Position numbers and translations under genes: made by a program. From an uncultured Clostridium sp. (GTDB lineage Bacteria; Bacillota; Clostridia; TANB77; CAG-465): 45,784 nt of DNA. Of the stretch, positions 7,870 through 15,086 are shown piece by piece. The notes beneath the pieces were generated by a model that did not search any database, was not told the DNA's origin, and saw only the letters and a list, made by a program, of their open reading frames with translations. How positions within the stretch are numbered: position 1 is the first letter of the stretch; each line of letters opens with the position of its first letter. Where the stretch lies: assembly GCA_900553785.1 (NCBI GenBank), contig USES01000009.1, positions 1 through 45,784 of the forward strand, given 5' to 3'.

Positions 7870-8160
7870 CTACAATTGCGCTAACTTCTTTTGTTGATCA
7901 AAATTATATTCCATTATAGGTTGTCCATCATCCACTTTTGTAATTTCAAGTGAATTCATAACAACATCCGCATAACTATAAGAGAACTTCCTGTTACTAT
8001 CATTTTCCTTTACCACAAACAAATTTGCATAAGCACTATCTATTGTACCTCTTTTGTTTATAATCTTATTTCTTCCAGCATTAGATTTAATGTAAATTTC
8101 TTCTCCTATGTATGATTCTACATCTTTTTTAATTTGCGAAAGCGTTTCTTTGGCAACCAT
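7870..8160 (-). CDS. veg: Veg family protein
   Basis: A 96-residue protein of the Veg family (formerly DUF1021): MVAKETLSQIKKDVES at the N-terminus and the conserved FSYSYADV motif near residue 60. In Bacillus subtilis Veg is very strongly expressed in vegetative cells and influences biofilm matrix genes. The ATG at 8160 is chosen, not an upstream TTG, because that TTG is the -35 box of a perfect promoter and the ATG has AGAGGTGA just upstream. It is monocistronic, with its own promoter and terminator. Confidence 0.93.
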   Translation of the reverse strand: MVAKETLSQIKKDVESYIGEEIYIKSNAGRNKIINKRGTIDSAYANLFVVKENDSNRKFSYSYADVVMNSLEITKVDDGQPIMEYNFDQQKKLAQL

Positions 8161-8182
8161 AAAATCACCTCTTAATGGCTGC

Positions 8183-8211
8183 ATTATACCATTTCTTGCG
8201 ATATTTGTCAA
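8183..8211 (-). promoter_or_regulatory. Consensus sigma-A promoter of veg
   Basis: TTGACA (8211-8206), a 17-bp spacer and TATAAT (8188-8183) are exact consensus. The predicted leader is only about 15-20 nt, with the AGAGGTGA site close to the start. The -35 box touches the end of the upstream terminator stem. Strong vegetative expression is expected, as for B. subtilis veg. Confidence 0.93.
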
Positions 8212-8242
8212 AACAAAGCGAGGCTCACGCCTCGCTTTGTTT
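8211..8242 (-). terminator. Terminator of the S41 protease gene, fused to the veg -35 box
   Basis: A 14-bp perfect stem (arms 8211-8224 and 8229-8242, GC-rich core GCGAGGC/GCCTCGC, 4-nt loop) precedes a short T run on the minus strand. The final base pair and the T run merge into the TTGACA of the veg promoter. Confidence 0.85.
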
Positions 8243-8320
8243 CAATGTTATGTATACTTTTTTAAACAGTGTGCATACACTACTGTTATCTTTTTAAATG
8301 TGTATTAAATTTATGTTACA

Positions 8321-9541
8321 TTAATTTATTTTCTGTCTAATTACTTTAATTGCTTCATTTAGCTGATTATCCTTATCTGTACAAATGACAGATTCAAGAT
8401 CAACGCCGCTACCAAGTTCTACTTTTATATCTGGCTCAATACCAACACCATGTATTTCTTTTTCAGACGCGTTATAAAATCTAGCTACAGTTATTGAAAT
8501 ACCGTCTCCTCCTTCTAGTCCTATAACCGATTGCATTATTCCTTTACCAAATGTAGTGGTTCCAACTACAGTTCCTTGTTTTAAGTCTTTTATAGCACCA
8601 GATAATATTTCAGATGCGCTAGCACTATTTTCATTTACCAATACCACTAAAGGAACAGGACATGAATTACTTCCATTTGCTCTGTACGTTTTTACTGTGT
8701 TATCTGCATATTTTACTTTAAGTATAACGCCATCTTTTACTAACAAATTAGCTATTTTAATAGTTTCATTAACTAATCCACCTGGATTGTTTCTTAAATC
8801 AATTACTAAACCTTTTACTTTGTTTTCACCAATTAACTTATCATATTCAGCTTTAAATTGTTTATATATATCCACATCAAATTCCAAAATACGTATATAG
8901 CCTATGTCGTTATCTATAATATTTGATTCTATGTTATTTGCAACAATGTGGGCACGGGTTACTTCAAAAGACATTTCTTTGCCAGCTCTATCTACTACAA
9001 TTTTTACCTTTGTTCCTTCCTCACCCTTTATGCTGTCAGACATCTTTGTTATATTCTCTTTTGTTACAATCGTATCATCTACTTGTATAATAACATCCCC
9101 TGCCTTAAGCCCAGCTTTTTTAGCAGGAGTATCTGGCATAACGCCAATTACTTTTAGTTTTCCCTCTTTCACGCTCCAAGACATGTGTACTCCGATGCCA
9201 CTATATTCTTCTGATGATGAACGAGTTTCTTCTTGGTACTCTTCTGCTGTTAAATATCTAGTATACGGGTCATCTATTTTAGATAAAATGCCTTCTATAG
9301 CTCCATCAGTCAACTCATCAATGTCAAGTTCACCCATATATTTGCTTTGTAATAATGACAAAACCTCTTGAATTCTTTCAGTGCCAACACTAACTGCCAC
9401 TTTCTTGCTAGGATTATATATATCGACATTTTGATCAGATATAACTATAAATGATATGATAGCCACAGCTGAAATCACTATTATTAAAGATGCGGTTATT
9501 ATTTCAGACCACATTTTTTTATAATCTAAATCTAATTTCAT
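8321..9541 (-). CDS. S41 family carboxyl-terminal processing peptidase (CtpA/CtpB-like)
   Basis: A 406-residue membrane-anchored serine protease: one N-terminal membrane helix (about residues 15-35), an S41 N-terminal helical domain, a PDZ domain (about 115-200) and the S41 protease domain. The catalytic Ser lies in SASASE (about 306-311) and the catalytic Lys is in FGKG (about 333). Enzymes of this family trim extracytoplasmic proteins; in B. subtilis CtpB takes part in sporulation signalling, but this copy cannot be assigned to that role specifically. ATG at 9541 is chosen because GGAGG lies 5 nt before it; an ATG 21 bp upstream lies before that Shine-Dalgarno site. Confidence 0.93.
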   Translation of the reverse strand: MKLDLDYKKMWSEIITASLIIVISAVAIISFIVISDQNVDIYNPSKKVAVSVGTERIQEVLSLLQSKYMGELDIDELTDGAIEGILSKIDDPYTRYLTAEEYQEETRSSSEEYSGIGVHMSWSVKEGKLKVIGVMPDTPAKKAGLKAGDVIIQVDDTIVTKENITKMSDSIKGEEGTKVKIVVDRAGKEMSFEVTRAHIVANNIESNIIDNDIGYIRILEFDVDIYKQFKAEYDKLIGENKVKGLVIDLRNNPGGLVNETIKIANLLVKDGVILKVKYADNTVKTYRANGSNSCPVPLVVLVNENSASASEILSGAIKDLKQGTVVGTTTFGKGIMQSVIGLEGGDGISITVARFYNASEKEIHGVGIEPDIKVELGSGVDLESVICTDKDNQLNEAIKVIRQKIN

Positions 9542-9557
9542 TTCTTCCTCCAACACT

Positions 9558-9588
9558 ATCATATATATTACTACAATTCTATTGTCAA
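9558..9588 (-). promoter_or_regulatory. Candidate promoter of the S41 protease gene
   Basis: TTGACA (9588-9583) is followed by TATATG at 17 bp or TATGAT at 19 bp on the minus strand. The -35 match is exact, the -10 is imperfect. Confidence 0.55.
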
Positions 9589-9616
9589 GTCAAACAAAAC
9601 CAGAGTATTTATAAAT

Positions 9617-10150
9617 TTACACACATTTTAAAATTCCCAAAACAATTAGTATTATTGCAGCTACAGCCGAAGTAATCTTGTTTTTAACTTTTCTGCCTAT
9701 TAAATTTCCCACATACATAAATAACGTACTCAAAACAAGTGAAAATATAGCAGTATATATAATGCTAGTATTAGATATTCCACCAGCTATTGCTATAGGT
9801 ATGTTATTAAATGAAAGATTCAGTGATAACATCAGTACACCTTTTACACTTATCATCTTCTCGTCAATTGTTTCCTCTTTTTTGTTAATGAAAACTTCGG
9901 ATATTAAAAAATACAATCCTATTAAAATTAGTAGTGTCCCGCCTATAATATCAGCAATGTTACTTTTAAGTACATTTCCTAAAATCGTGCCTAAAATCAT
10001 AAACACCATAGTTATAGTTGTGGTAATAACAGATATTAAAACTGCAGATTTAAGAGGAATTCTAATTTTTGATGCTCCGCACGATACCCCAAATATTATA
10101 TTATCTAAATTACTTGACACGCTAAGCAACAGGCTCAATAATATATTCAA
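9617..10150 (-). CDS. ytaF: Sporulation membrane protein YtaF
   Basis: A 177-residue membrane protein with about six helices, related to the MntP manganese-efflux family. The motif SSNLDNIIFGVSCG followed by KIRIP near the N-terminus is characteristic of YtaF, and a second related motif (SFNNIPIAIAGG) begins the second half, reflecting the internal duplication of this family. YtaF is linked to sporulation, with transport substrate unknown. The start is a TTG at 10150, 7 nt after GGAGG; the reading frame stays open for 63 bp upstream but there is no comparable ribosome site there. It is divergent from rpsU. Confidence 0.88.
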   Translation of the reverse strand: MNILLSLLLSVSSNLDNIIFGVSCGASKIRIPLKSAVLISVITTTITMVFMILGTILGNVLKSNIADIIGGTLLILIGLYFLISEVFINKKEETIDEKMISVKGVLMLSLNLSFNNIPIAIAGGISNTSIIYTAIFSLVLSTLFMYVGNLIGRKVKNKITSAVAAIILIVLGILKCV

Positions 10151-10242
10151 TTTAATACCTCCAATATTATATTTAATGAATATATTTCTCACTTTGTCAC
10201 TAAAGTTGTACACTAATATTTTAAGTATTAGAGCTATATTTG

Positions 10243-10271
10243 TTGACTTAGCTAAACTTTTATAGTATAAT
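10243..10271 (+). promoter_or_regulatory. Sigma-A promoter of rpsU
   Basis: TTGACT (10243-10248), 17-bp spacer, TATAAT (10266-10271) on the plus strand. It leaves a leader of about 60 nt before the rpsU ATG. Nothing else was recognised in the ytaF-rpsU gap. Confidence 0.88.
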
Positions 10272-10337
10272 TTTATGAGAATTTGAAATACTTATTTGAA
10301 ATAATGTATTTCCCACTGAAGGGAGGGAAATTTAGAT

Positions 10338-10511
10338 ATGCCAGGAATTAAAATTAAAGAAAATGAGTCATTAGATAATGCACTTCAACGTTTTAAAAGA
10401 CAATGTGCAAAGTCTGGTGTCCTTGCCGAAATTAAAAAGAGAGAACACTACGAAAAACCAAGCGTAAAAAGAAAGAAAAAATCAGAAGCTGCAAGGAAAA
10501 GAAAACACTAA
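10338..10511 (+). CDS. rpsU: 30S ribosomal protein S21
   Basis: A complete 57-residue, very basic protein: begins MPGIKIKENESLDNAL, contains RFKRQCAKSGVLAEIKKREHY and ends in a Lys/Arg-rich tail (KRKKKSEAARKRKH), the usual S21 layout and length. S21 is a small-subunit protein that helps base pairing between the Shine-Dalgarno sequence and 16S rRNA. The ATG is preceded by GGGAGGG at a slightly long spacing. It is a single gene with its own promoter and terminator and one of only two plus-strand genes in the window. Confidence 0.97.
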   Translation: MPGIKIKENESLDNALQRFKRQCAKSGVLAEIKKREHYEKPSVKRKKKSEAARKRKH

Positions 10512-10516
10512 AAATT

Positions 10517-10545
10517 AAATGGGTACAAGAAGGTACCCATTTTTT
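10517..10545. terminator. Bidirectional terminator between rpsU and rluB
   Basis: A 10-bp perfect stem (AAATGGGTAC / GTACCCATTT) with a 6-nt loop is followed by more T on the plus strand and by an A/T-rich run on the minus strand. It serves the convergent ends of rpsU and rluB. Confidence 0.9.
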
Positions 10546-11236
10546 ATTTAAAAACTTTTTTAATTTCATTATTACTAAGCTTTTCATATCCACCAGGCTT
10601 TAAATTTCCAAGTGATAGTTCTCCTATTTTTGTTCGTTTAAGCTTAACTACTTTATATCCTAAAGCTTCACACATCTTCCTTATTTGCCTGTTTTTGCCC
10701 TCGCTAATAACAATTTCAATGGTATTGCTATTAAGTCTATTTACAAATGCTTCTTTGGTAATATATCCTCCAATATCAATTCCGTTTCTTAAGCTTTCAA
10801 TATCATTTTCACTTATTTTAGTTGAAAGCGTAACCTCATATGTCTTTTTAACATGTTGAGAAGGATGTATAACTTTATTTACAAAATCACCATCATTAGT
10901 TAATATTATTAACCCTTCAGAAAACATATCCAATCTTCCAACTGGATACAATCTAACTGCACTTTTAACTAAATCAGTAACACATGGCCTGCCAAATTGT
11001 TCTTTAGCAGTTGAAACGAAACCAACTGGCTTATTTAGTTTAATATATACCTTTTCTTCAATTTCAGAAACCATATTTCCGTCTATCTCTATAACATCTG
11101 TGTCTTTTACCTTTATCCCTAACTCATGTACAACATTTCCGTTAACACTAACTCTACCACATTCAATATACTCATCAGCTTTTCTTCTGGAGCACACTCC
11201 ACTGCGAGATAAAAATTTATTAAGTCTTTCTTCCAA
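10544..11236 (-). CDS. rluB: rRNA pseudouridine synthase, RsuA/RluB family
   Basis: A 230-residue enzyme with an N-terminal S4 RNA-binding domain (RLNKFLSRSGVCSRRKADEYI) and the pseudouridine synthase domain: PVGRLDMFSEGL carries the catalytic Asp and EGKNRQIRKMCEALGY is the family's C-terminal motif. It most likely modifies 23S rRNA, but RluB and RsuA-type specificity cannot be separated by reading alone. A TTG at 11236 is taken as the start because GGAG lies 8 nt upstream; the in-frame GTG at 11245 overlaps the Shine-Dalgarno site itself. It is 82 bp downstream of rluD. Confidence 0.88.
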   Translation of the reverse strand: MEERLNKFLSRSGVCSRRKADEYIECGRVSVNGNVVHELGIKVKDTDVIEIDGNMVSEIEEKVYIKLNKPVGFVSTAKEQFGRPCVTDLVKSAVRLYPVGRLDMFSEGLIILTNDGDFVNKVIHPSQHVKKTYEVTLSTKISENDIESLRNGIDIGGYITKEAFVNRLNSNTIEIVISEGKNRQIRKMCEALGYKVVKLKRTKIGELSLGNLKPGGYEKLSNNEIKKVFK

Positions 11237-11318
11237 TTCATTCACTCCTTTTAAATTTTAACATAATATATATTAGTCATAAGCTTATGTTAATATATAT
11301 TAGGAGAAATAGCGCCAT

Positions 11319-12230
11319 CTATTTCTCCCTTTTTTCTAATGTATCCAAAACTGCACTAAAATCCTCATGTAAATTTGTTTCAAATTCCATATATTTACCA
11401 GTTGTAGGATGAACAAAGCCCAACACTTTAGCGTGTAATAGTTGACCTTGAACTCCAAATTCATTGTCACTTTTACCATAGACATTATCTCCAACTAAAG
11501 GATGACCAATATATGACATATGCACTCTTATTTGATGGGTTCTTCCCGTTTCCAGTCTTGCTTCCACTAAAGTATATCCAGATTTAATATACCTTTTTAA
11601 CACAGTAATATTTGTTATAGCCTCTTTTGAGTTTTTAGTTGTAACTGCCATTTTAATTCTATTTTTTTCATCTCTACCTATTGGTAAGTTAATCCTTAAC
11701 TTGTCCTTCTTAATTATACCATCAACTAAAGCAATATATTTTCTTGTTATGCTATGCTCTTTAAATTGCTCTGCGAGACATTTATGGGCATTATCATTTT
11801 TAGCAACTACTATAATACCTGTTGTATCTTTATCGATTCTATGTACGATTCCAGGGCGAATTACACCATTTATTCCAGATAGTTCATCCTTATGTGAAAA
11901 CATTAGAGCATTTACTATTGTATCCTCAAAATTTCCGTTTCCAGGATGTACCACAGTATCTTTATTTTTGTCTATAAGTATAACGTCACCATCTTCATAT
12001 ATTATGTTTAACTTTATATCTTTAGGCTTTATTTGTGAACTGTTAATTTCTAACTCTCCTACTTCTACCTCATCGCCCACTTTTAAATTGTACGATGACT
12101 TAACCTTAGCTCCATTTACTAAGACTTTACCATTTTCAATTAACTTTTGTGCCATAGCCCTACTAATGTCTAGCTTACTTACAAGTGTACTATCTATTCT
12201 GCCACTTTCATCTTCTTGTTTAAAAAACAT
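11319..12230 (-). CDS. rluD: RluA/RluD-family rRNA pseudouridine synthase
   Basis: A 303-residue enzyme with an N-terminal S4 domain (about 10-60), and the RluD catalytic motif HRIDKDTTGIIVVAK (catalytic Asp in HRxD), followed by ETGRTHQIRVHM. Enzymes of this group convert uridines in 23S rRNA helix 69 or related sites. The ATG at 12230 follows GGGGAG by 6 nt and lies about 20 nt after the predicted transcription start; an upstream in-frame TTG at 12284 is the -35 box and cannot be the start. A 10-bp hairpin (11303-11328) overlaps the stop codon but has no T run in this direction. Confidence 0.93.
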   Translation of the reverse strand: MFFKQEDESGRIDSTLVSKLDISRAMAQKLIENGKVLVNGAKVKSSYNLKVGDEVEVGELEINSSQIKPKDIKLNIIYEDGDVILIDKNKDTVVHPGNGNFEDTIVNALMFSHKDELSGINGVIRPGIVHRIDKDTTGIIVVAKNDNAHKCLAEQFKEHSITRKYIALVDGIIKKDKLRINLPIGRDEKNRIKMAVTTKNSKEAITNITVLKRYIKSGYTLVEARLETGRTHQIRVHMSYIGHPLVGDNVYGKSDNEFGVQGQLLHAKVLGFVHPTTGKYMEFETNLHEDFSAVLDTLEKREK

Positions 12231-12255
12231 TAAAAACTCCCCTTTATGATATAAT

Positions 12256-12284
12256 ATAATACCATAAATTAGAGAGTTCTTCAA
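12256..12284 (-). promoter_or_regulatory. Sigma-A promoter of rluD
   Basis: TTGAAG (12284-12279), 17-bp spacer, TATTAT (12261-12256) on the minus strand. It begins only 8 bp after the stop codon of the upstream small gene. Confidence 0.7.
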
Positions 12285-12291
12285 TGCGTAT

Positions 12292-12558
12292 TTAGCTTGC
12301 TATTAGCTTTTCTTTGATTTTGTCTGGTGTAGCAAAGCTATTATATAACTTTTTCAAATATATTTTTACATCTATTTCATTTATACCAACATGACTTATT
12401 TCTACGCTTTCTTTTTTATTGTTACATAATACTTTTTCAATTTTTATGCCATAGGAAAATATTTGATCATCACTATTGGAGAACGTTTTTACCGTTCTTG
12501 TAATATAATATTTACATCTATACTTATTCATATATCGTGAATACATTGCTTTTTCCAT
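12292..12558 (-). CDS. Small DUF6514-like protein in the place of sigF
   Basis: An 88-residue soluble protein with a basic N-terminus, a YYITRTVKTF strand, a central SYGIKIEKV strand and a C-terminal helix ending in ATPDKIKEKL. This pattern resembles the DUF6514 family of Clostridia, function unknown; the family call is from memory of the pattern and is moderate. It starts 3 bp after the spoIIAB stop with GGAG six bases before the ATG (inside the end of spoIIAB), so it is translated from the same message. In the standard spoIIA operon sigF stands here. It may be a sporulation-linked regulator, but no function can be read from the sequence. Confidence 0.7.
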   Translation of the reverse strand: MEKAMYSRYMNKYRCKYYITRTVKTFSNSDDQIFSYGIKIEKVLCNNKKESVEISHVGINEIDVKIYLKKLYNSFATPDKIKEKLIAS

Positions 12559-12561
12559 ACT

Positions 12562-13002
12562 TTACTCCTTCACAGTTTTTAATCTCTTGGTTAATGTGAT
12601 ACTCGTGCCTTTTCCAACCTCTGAATTTATGACAACTTCATCCATAAAAGTTTCCATTATTGTGAATCCCATTCCTGCATGCTCAAGCTCTGGTTTTGTT
12701 GTATACGTAGGAGTTGTTGCTAATTCTACATCCTCAATTCCCACGCCCTTATCTTTAATTTCTACTACTAAAAACACCATGTTATCTATACTTGCAATTT
12801 TGGCCACAACGTCAACATCTCCACTGTACTTTTCATAGCCATGTTCTATACTGTTTGTTACAGCCTCTGATACAGCAGTTTTAATATCTGACAGTTCATC
12901 AATTGTAATGTTTTGTTTAGATAAAAACGATGCTATTGCTACCCTTACTACGCTTACGTTTTCTAGTTTTCCATCAATTATAATTTCGATTTTATTGTTC
13001 AT
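12562..13002 (-). CDS. spoIIAB: Anti-sigma F factor SpoIIAB
   Basis: A 146-residue GHKL-type kinase/anti-sigma factor. The N box carries E46 and N50, the G1 box is DKGVGIED (84-91) and the G2 region is HAGMGFTIME (108-117). Arg20, important in B. subtilis SpoIIAB for contacting sigma-F and SpoIIAA, is in the same place. SpoIIAB holds sigma-F inactive and phosphorylates SpoIIAA. It starts one base after the spoIIAA stop with AAGGTGG upstream. Length and motifs argue for SpoIIAB rather than RsbW. Confidence 0.95.
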   Translation of the reverse strand: MNNKIEIIIDGKLENVSVVRVAIASFLSKQNITIDELSDIKTAVSEAVTNSIEHGYEKYSGDVDVVAKIASIDNMVFLVVEIKDKGVGIEDVELATTPTYTTKPELEHAGMGFTIMETFMDEVVINSEVGKGTSITLTKRLKTVKE

Positions 13003-13003
13003 A

Positions 13004-13309
13004 CTATACCACCTTAATGTCTTTCATAATAGCTGACATGTCTAATAATTTTCTTACACTTGCGCTTGGTTTCTTTATTATCAATTTACAATTTAACATT
13101 TTAGACAAGTTACTTCTTCCAGCAATAAAACCAATTCCAGAACTATCCATAAAAGTAACGTTTTCCATATCGAGCTCACACTCATTAGGATTATACTTCA
13201 ATATATAGCCGTCAACTACTGTTCTTAACACTTTACATGATTCCACATCAATCTCTTCATTCAACTTTATACATAACTTATTCTCTTCATTATTATATTT
13301 AAACCTCAT
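13004..13309 (-). CDS. spoIIAA: Anti-sigma F factor antagonist SpoIIAA
   Basis: A 101-residue STAS-domain protein with the phosphorylation motif MDSSGIGFIAGR (Ser in DSSG, residues 56-57). Unphosphorylated SpoIIAA binds SpoIIAB and frees sigma-F in the forespore. ATG at 13309 is chosen because GAGGTGG lies 5 nt upstream; the open frame before it overlaps the promoter. It is the first gene of the operon and has a Spo0A box in its promoter. Confidence 0.94.
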   Translation of the reverse strand: MRFKYNNEENKLCIKLNEEIDVESCKVLRTVVDGYILKYNPNECELDMENVTFMDSSGIGFIAGRSNLSKMLNCKLIIKKPSASVRKLLDMSAIMKDIKVV

Positions 13310-13332
13310 TTGTTCCACCTCAATACACATAT

Positions 13333-13366
13333 ATTGTAGCAATATGTAGATGCACATTTTGTCGAA
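13333..13366 (-). promoter_or_regulatory. Spo0A-controlled promoter of spoIIAA-spoIIAB
   Basis: An exact Spo0A box TGTCGAA lies at 13360-13366 (plus strand; TTCGACA in the gene direction). It coincides with a -35-like TCGACA, and a good -10 hexamer TACAAT is at 13338-13333, with a 21-bp spacer. This resembles Spo0A-activated sigma-A promoters such as B. subtilis spoIIG, which also has an over-long spacer with a 0A box at -35. The classical spoIIA promoter uses sigma-H instead; no clear sigma-H site was found. Confidence 0.65.
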
Positions 13367-13396
13367 TTATTTTCAGCATTATTAAAAAAAATAGCA

Positions 13397-13428
13397 AAAA
13401 AAGTGTCCCCAGAAATTATCTGGGGACG
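13397..13428 (-). terminator. Terminator of the pentapeptide-repeat surface gene
   Basis: Minus-strand stem GTCCCCAG / CTGGGGAC with a 7-nt loop, then AC and seven T. It begins 9 bp after the gene's stop codon. Its GC-rich stem differs from most neighbouring terminators. Confidence 0.9.
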
Positions 13429-13437
13429 CCTTGGAGA

Positions 13438-14988
13438 TTATGCCATAGGATCAACAGGGGAAAGTCTTCTTACTTCAACAACTTTATCCTCATGCGCAGG
13501 ATCGTATATACGAACCTTAGCAAAAGTATCTTCATCGCCAACAGTAAGAATGAGGTGGTGACTATCTTTGACATAGTAGTTAAATACTTTCTGATTTTGC
13601 AGTACAATAAGGTCATTTGCATTTCCAGAAGTATAAACTTCTACTGCATCAAATTCATTACCAACGACTTTCATCTTGTTGATTGTGATAACAAACTCGT
13701 CATCTACAGGCTTATTATCATCTTCGCCAGTTGCAGGAATTACATCTTTGTAAGTGTCACCACAATTGGTGCAACGATACTTGATGTAACCATCCTTAGT
13801 GGAAGTTGCTTCTCTTTCGCCTACGATTTCGTAATCATGGCCCGTAGCTTTAATTCTCTTTTCAGAGATTACTTCGCCACAAGAACAAACTTTACGAATG
13901 TAGCCGTCCTTAGTACAAGTTGCTTCCTTCTCGATTGTATCATATACCTTGCAAACATGCTCAAGTTTGTCGATTTTCTCAGTCTTAGTCTCACCGCACT
14001 TCTTGCAAGTATACGTCTTAGTACCAGTGGATTTTTCAGTTGCTTCCTTAGTCACTTCGCCTTTGTTCCAAACATGTCCGGTAGCTTCAATAACCTTTTC
14101 AGAAAGCGTCTTTCCGCAAGAACAAACTTCAGTGATACGTCCTGCTTTAGTGCAAGTTGCATCAATAACGATTGTATTTGCTACGCTGCATACATGAGTA
14201 GGCTTTGTTTCCTGTTCAGGCTTCTTGACTTCCTCAGGCTGTTTGGTTTCTTCAGGTTTCTTGACTTCTTCAGGCTGCTTTGTTTCTTCGGGCTTCTTGG
14301 TGTTATCATGCTTAGTAACCGGTTCGGTTTTTGTCTGATTGATGTTTGCATTATTGATATTTGCATTTTCGATGTTTGCATTTTCGATTTCAGCGTTCTT
14401 AATTGTAGCATCTTCAATGGTAGCGTTATCGATGTTTGCATTACCGATTTCTGCATTTTCAATAGTTGCTTCCTTAATCTCAGCTTTGTCAATGTTTGCG
14501 TTATTGATTTCTGCATTTTCAATTTCAGCATTCTCGGTTGTTGCATTATCAATATTCGCATTGTTGATTTCTGCATTGTTGATATTCGCATTCTCAACGT
14601 CTGCGTTATCAATATCTGCATTTTCAACCTGCTGGTTAACAACAGTCTGATTAATAACAGTCTGTTCTTTGATAACCTGTTTGCCACAGCTTCTAGCAAG
14701 TATGATAATAATTACAATTACACCAACAAGTGTAAGTATTCTTACCAAATCACGCCAAAGTGTGTTTGTTCTGTAGATTGTTCTAGTCCGTCCATCGTTA
14801 TTAGCTTCTCTTTCAGCAATAACAATCTTTACAAGATTATATATTGCATAAACGAACGCTACAGCTGCAAGAGTGATAACCACTACTGCAAATGTTTTTA
14901 CGACAGGAACTAAAATGATCCCGATTGCCAGTGCTATCAAAGATACGATAGCGAAAATGATTGAGTTTCTCTTGTTAGTAATAGTCAT
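13438..14988 (-). CDS. Membrane-anchored pentapeptide-repeat and Cys-repeat surface protein
   Basis: A 516-residue modular protein not recognised as a named family. Residues 8-52 form two membrane helices and 80-99 a third, which puts the rest outside the cell if the N-terminus is cytoplasmic. Residues 118-217 are about 20 pentapeptides of the form A-[DNET]-[IV]-x-N, fitting the pentapeptide-repeat beta-helix pattern A(D/N)LXX with Ile for Leu. Residues 230-262 are a Pro/Glu/Lys linker (PEETK/PEEVK). Residues 265-421 are four Cys-containing repeats (TCTKxGxIxxVCSCG and ATGHxx types) common in Clostridia surface proteins. The last 90 residues are a separate beta-rich domain. Codon use (many AAG, GTC, CAG, ACC) is unlike neighbours, suggesting transfer. 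ATG at 14988 follows AAGGAG by 8 nt. Confidence 0.85.
   Translation of the reverse strand: MTITNKRNSIIFAIVSLIALAIGIILVPVVKTFAVVVITLAAVAFVYAIYNLVKIVIAEREANNDGRTRTIYRTNTLWRDLVRILTLVGVIVIIIILARSCGKQVIKEQTVINQTVVNQQVENADIDNADVENANINNAEINNANIDNATTENAEIENAEINNANIDKAEIKEATIENAEIGNANIDNATIEDATIKNAEIENANIENANINNANINQTKTEPVTKHDNTKKPEETKQPEEVKKPEETKQPEEVKKPEQETKPTHVCSVANTIVIDATCTKAGRITEVCSCGKTLSEKVIEATGHVWNKGEVTKEATEKSTGTKTYTCKKCGETKTEKIDKLEHVCKVYDTIEKEATCTKDGYIRKVCSCGEVISEKRIKATGHDYEIVGEREATSTKDGYIKYRCTNCGDTYKDVIPATGEDDNKPVDDEFVITINKMKVVGNEFDAVEVYTSGNANDLIVLQNQKVFNYYVKDSHHLILTVGDEDTFAKVRIYDPAHEDKVVEVRRLSPVDPMA
14338..14637 (-). repeat. Period-15 tandem repeat encoding about 20 pentapeptides
   Basis: A 15-bp periodic, degenerate tandem array encodes the A-[DNET]-[IV]-x-N repeats. 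The periodicity also keeps other frames open, giving long spurious ORFs on both strands. Confidence 0.9.
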
Positions 14989-15043
14989 GTTTAATTCTCC
15001 TTCAAATAAAAAAATTTTCAAAAGTTTTTGCTATCTATATCAA

Positions 15044-15063
15044 TTCTGCTATATTCAGCAGAA
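15044..15063 (-). other. Hairpin in the leader of the pentapeptide-repeat gene
   Basis: A perfect 7-bp inverted repeat TTCTGCT / AGCAGAA with a 6-nt loop lies midway in the roughly 90-nt leader. It lacks a T run and is too far from the start to hide the Shine-Dalgarno site. It might stabilise the message or bind a protein; function unknown. Confidence 0.4.
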
Positions 15064-15086
15064 ATAATAAAATTTATTACACTTTT

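Noticed and set aside
8161..8211. N-terminal extension of Veg from a TTG at 8211
   Set aside because: That TTG is the -35 hexamer of a consensus promoter; transcription begins downstream of it and the ATG at 8160 has a ribosome site.
9678..10265. Plus-strand open frame of 195 codons
   Set aside because: It lies antisense over ytaF; no ribosome site or recognisable protein family.
11303..11328. Hairpin GGAGAAATAG/CTATTTCTCC overlapping the rluD stop
   Set aside because: The T run is on the plus-strand side, where no gene ends; in the rluD direction only an A/T-alternating stretch follows, so I did not call it a terminator.
12231..12284. N-terminal extension of RluD from a TTG at 12284
   Set aside because: The TTG is part of the -35 box; the GGGGAG-preceded ATG at 12230 is the better start.
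14338..14637. Regular repeats that could suggest a CRISPR array
   Set aside because: The period is 15 bp, without spacers, and the array is translated as pentapeptides.
14181..14699. Second minus-strand frame through the pentapeptide repeats (172 codons)
   Set aside because: It is a frame-shifted reading of the tandem repeat with no ribosome site and a repetitive Met/Leu/Lys composition.
13492..14913. Long plus-strand open frame (473 codons) opposite the pentapeptide-repeat gene
   Set aside because: It is antisense to a gene with clear domains, promoter, ribosome site and terminator; it stays open because of the 15-bp periodicity and has low-complexity Cys/Phe/Ile-rich content.
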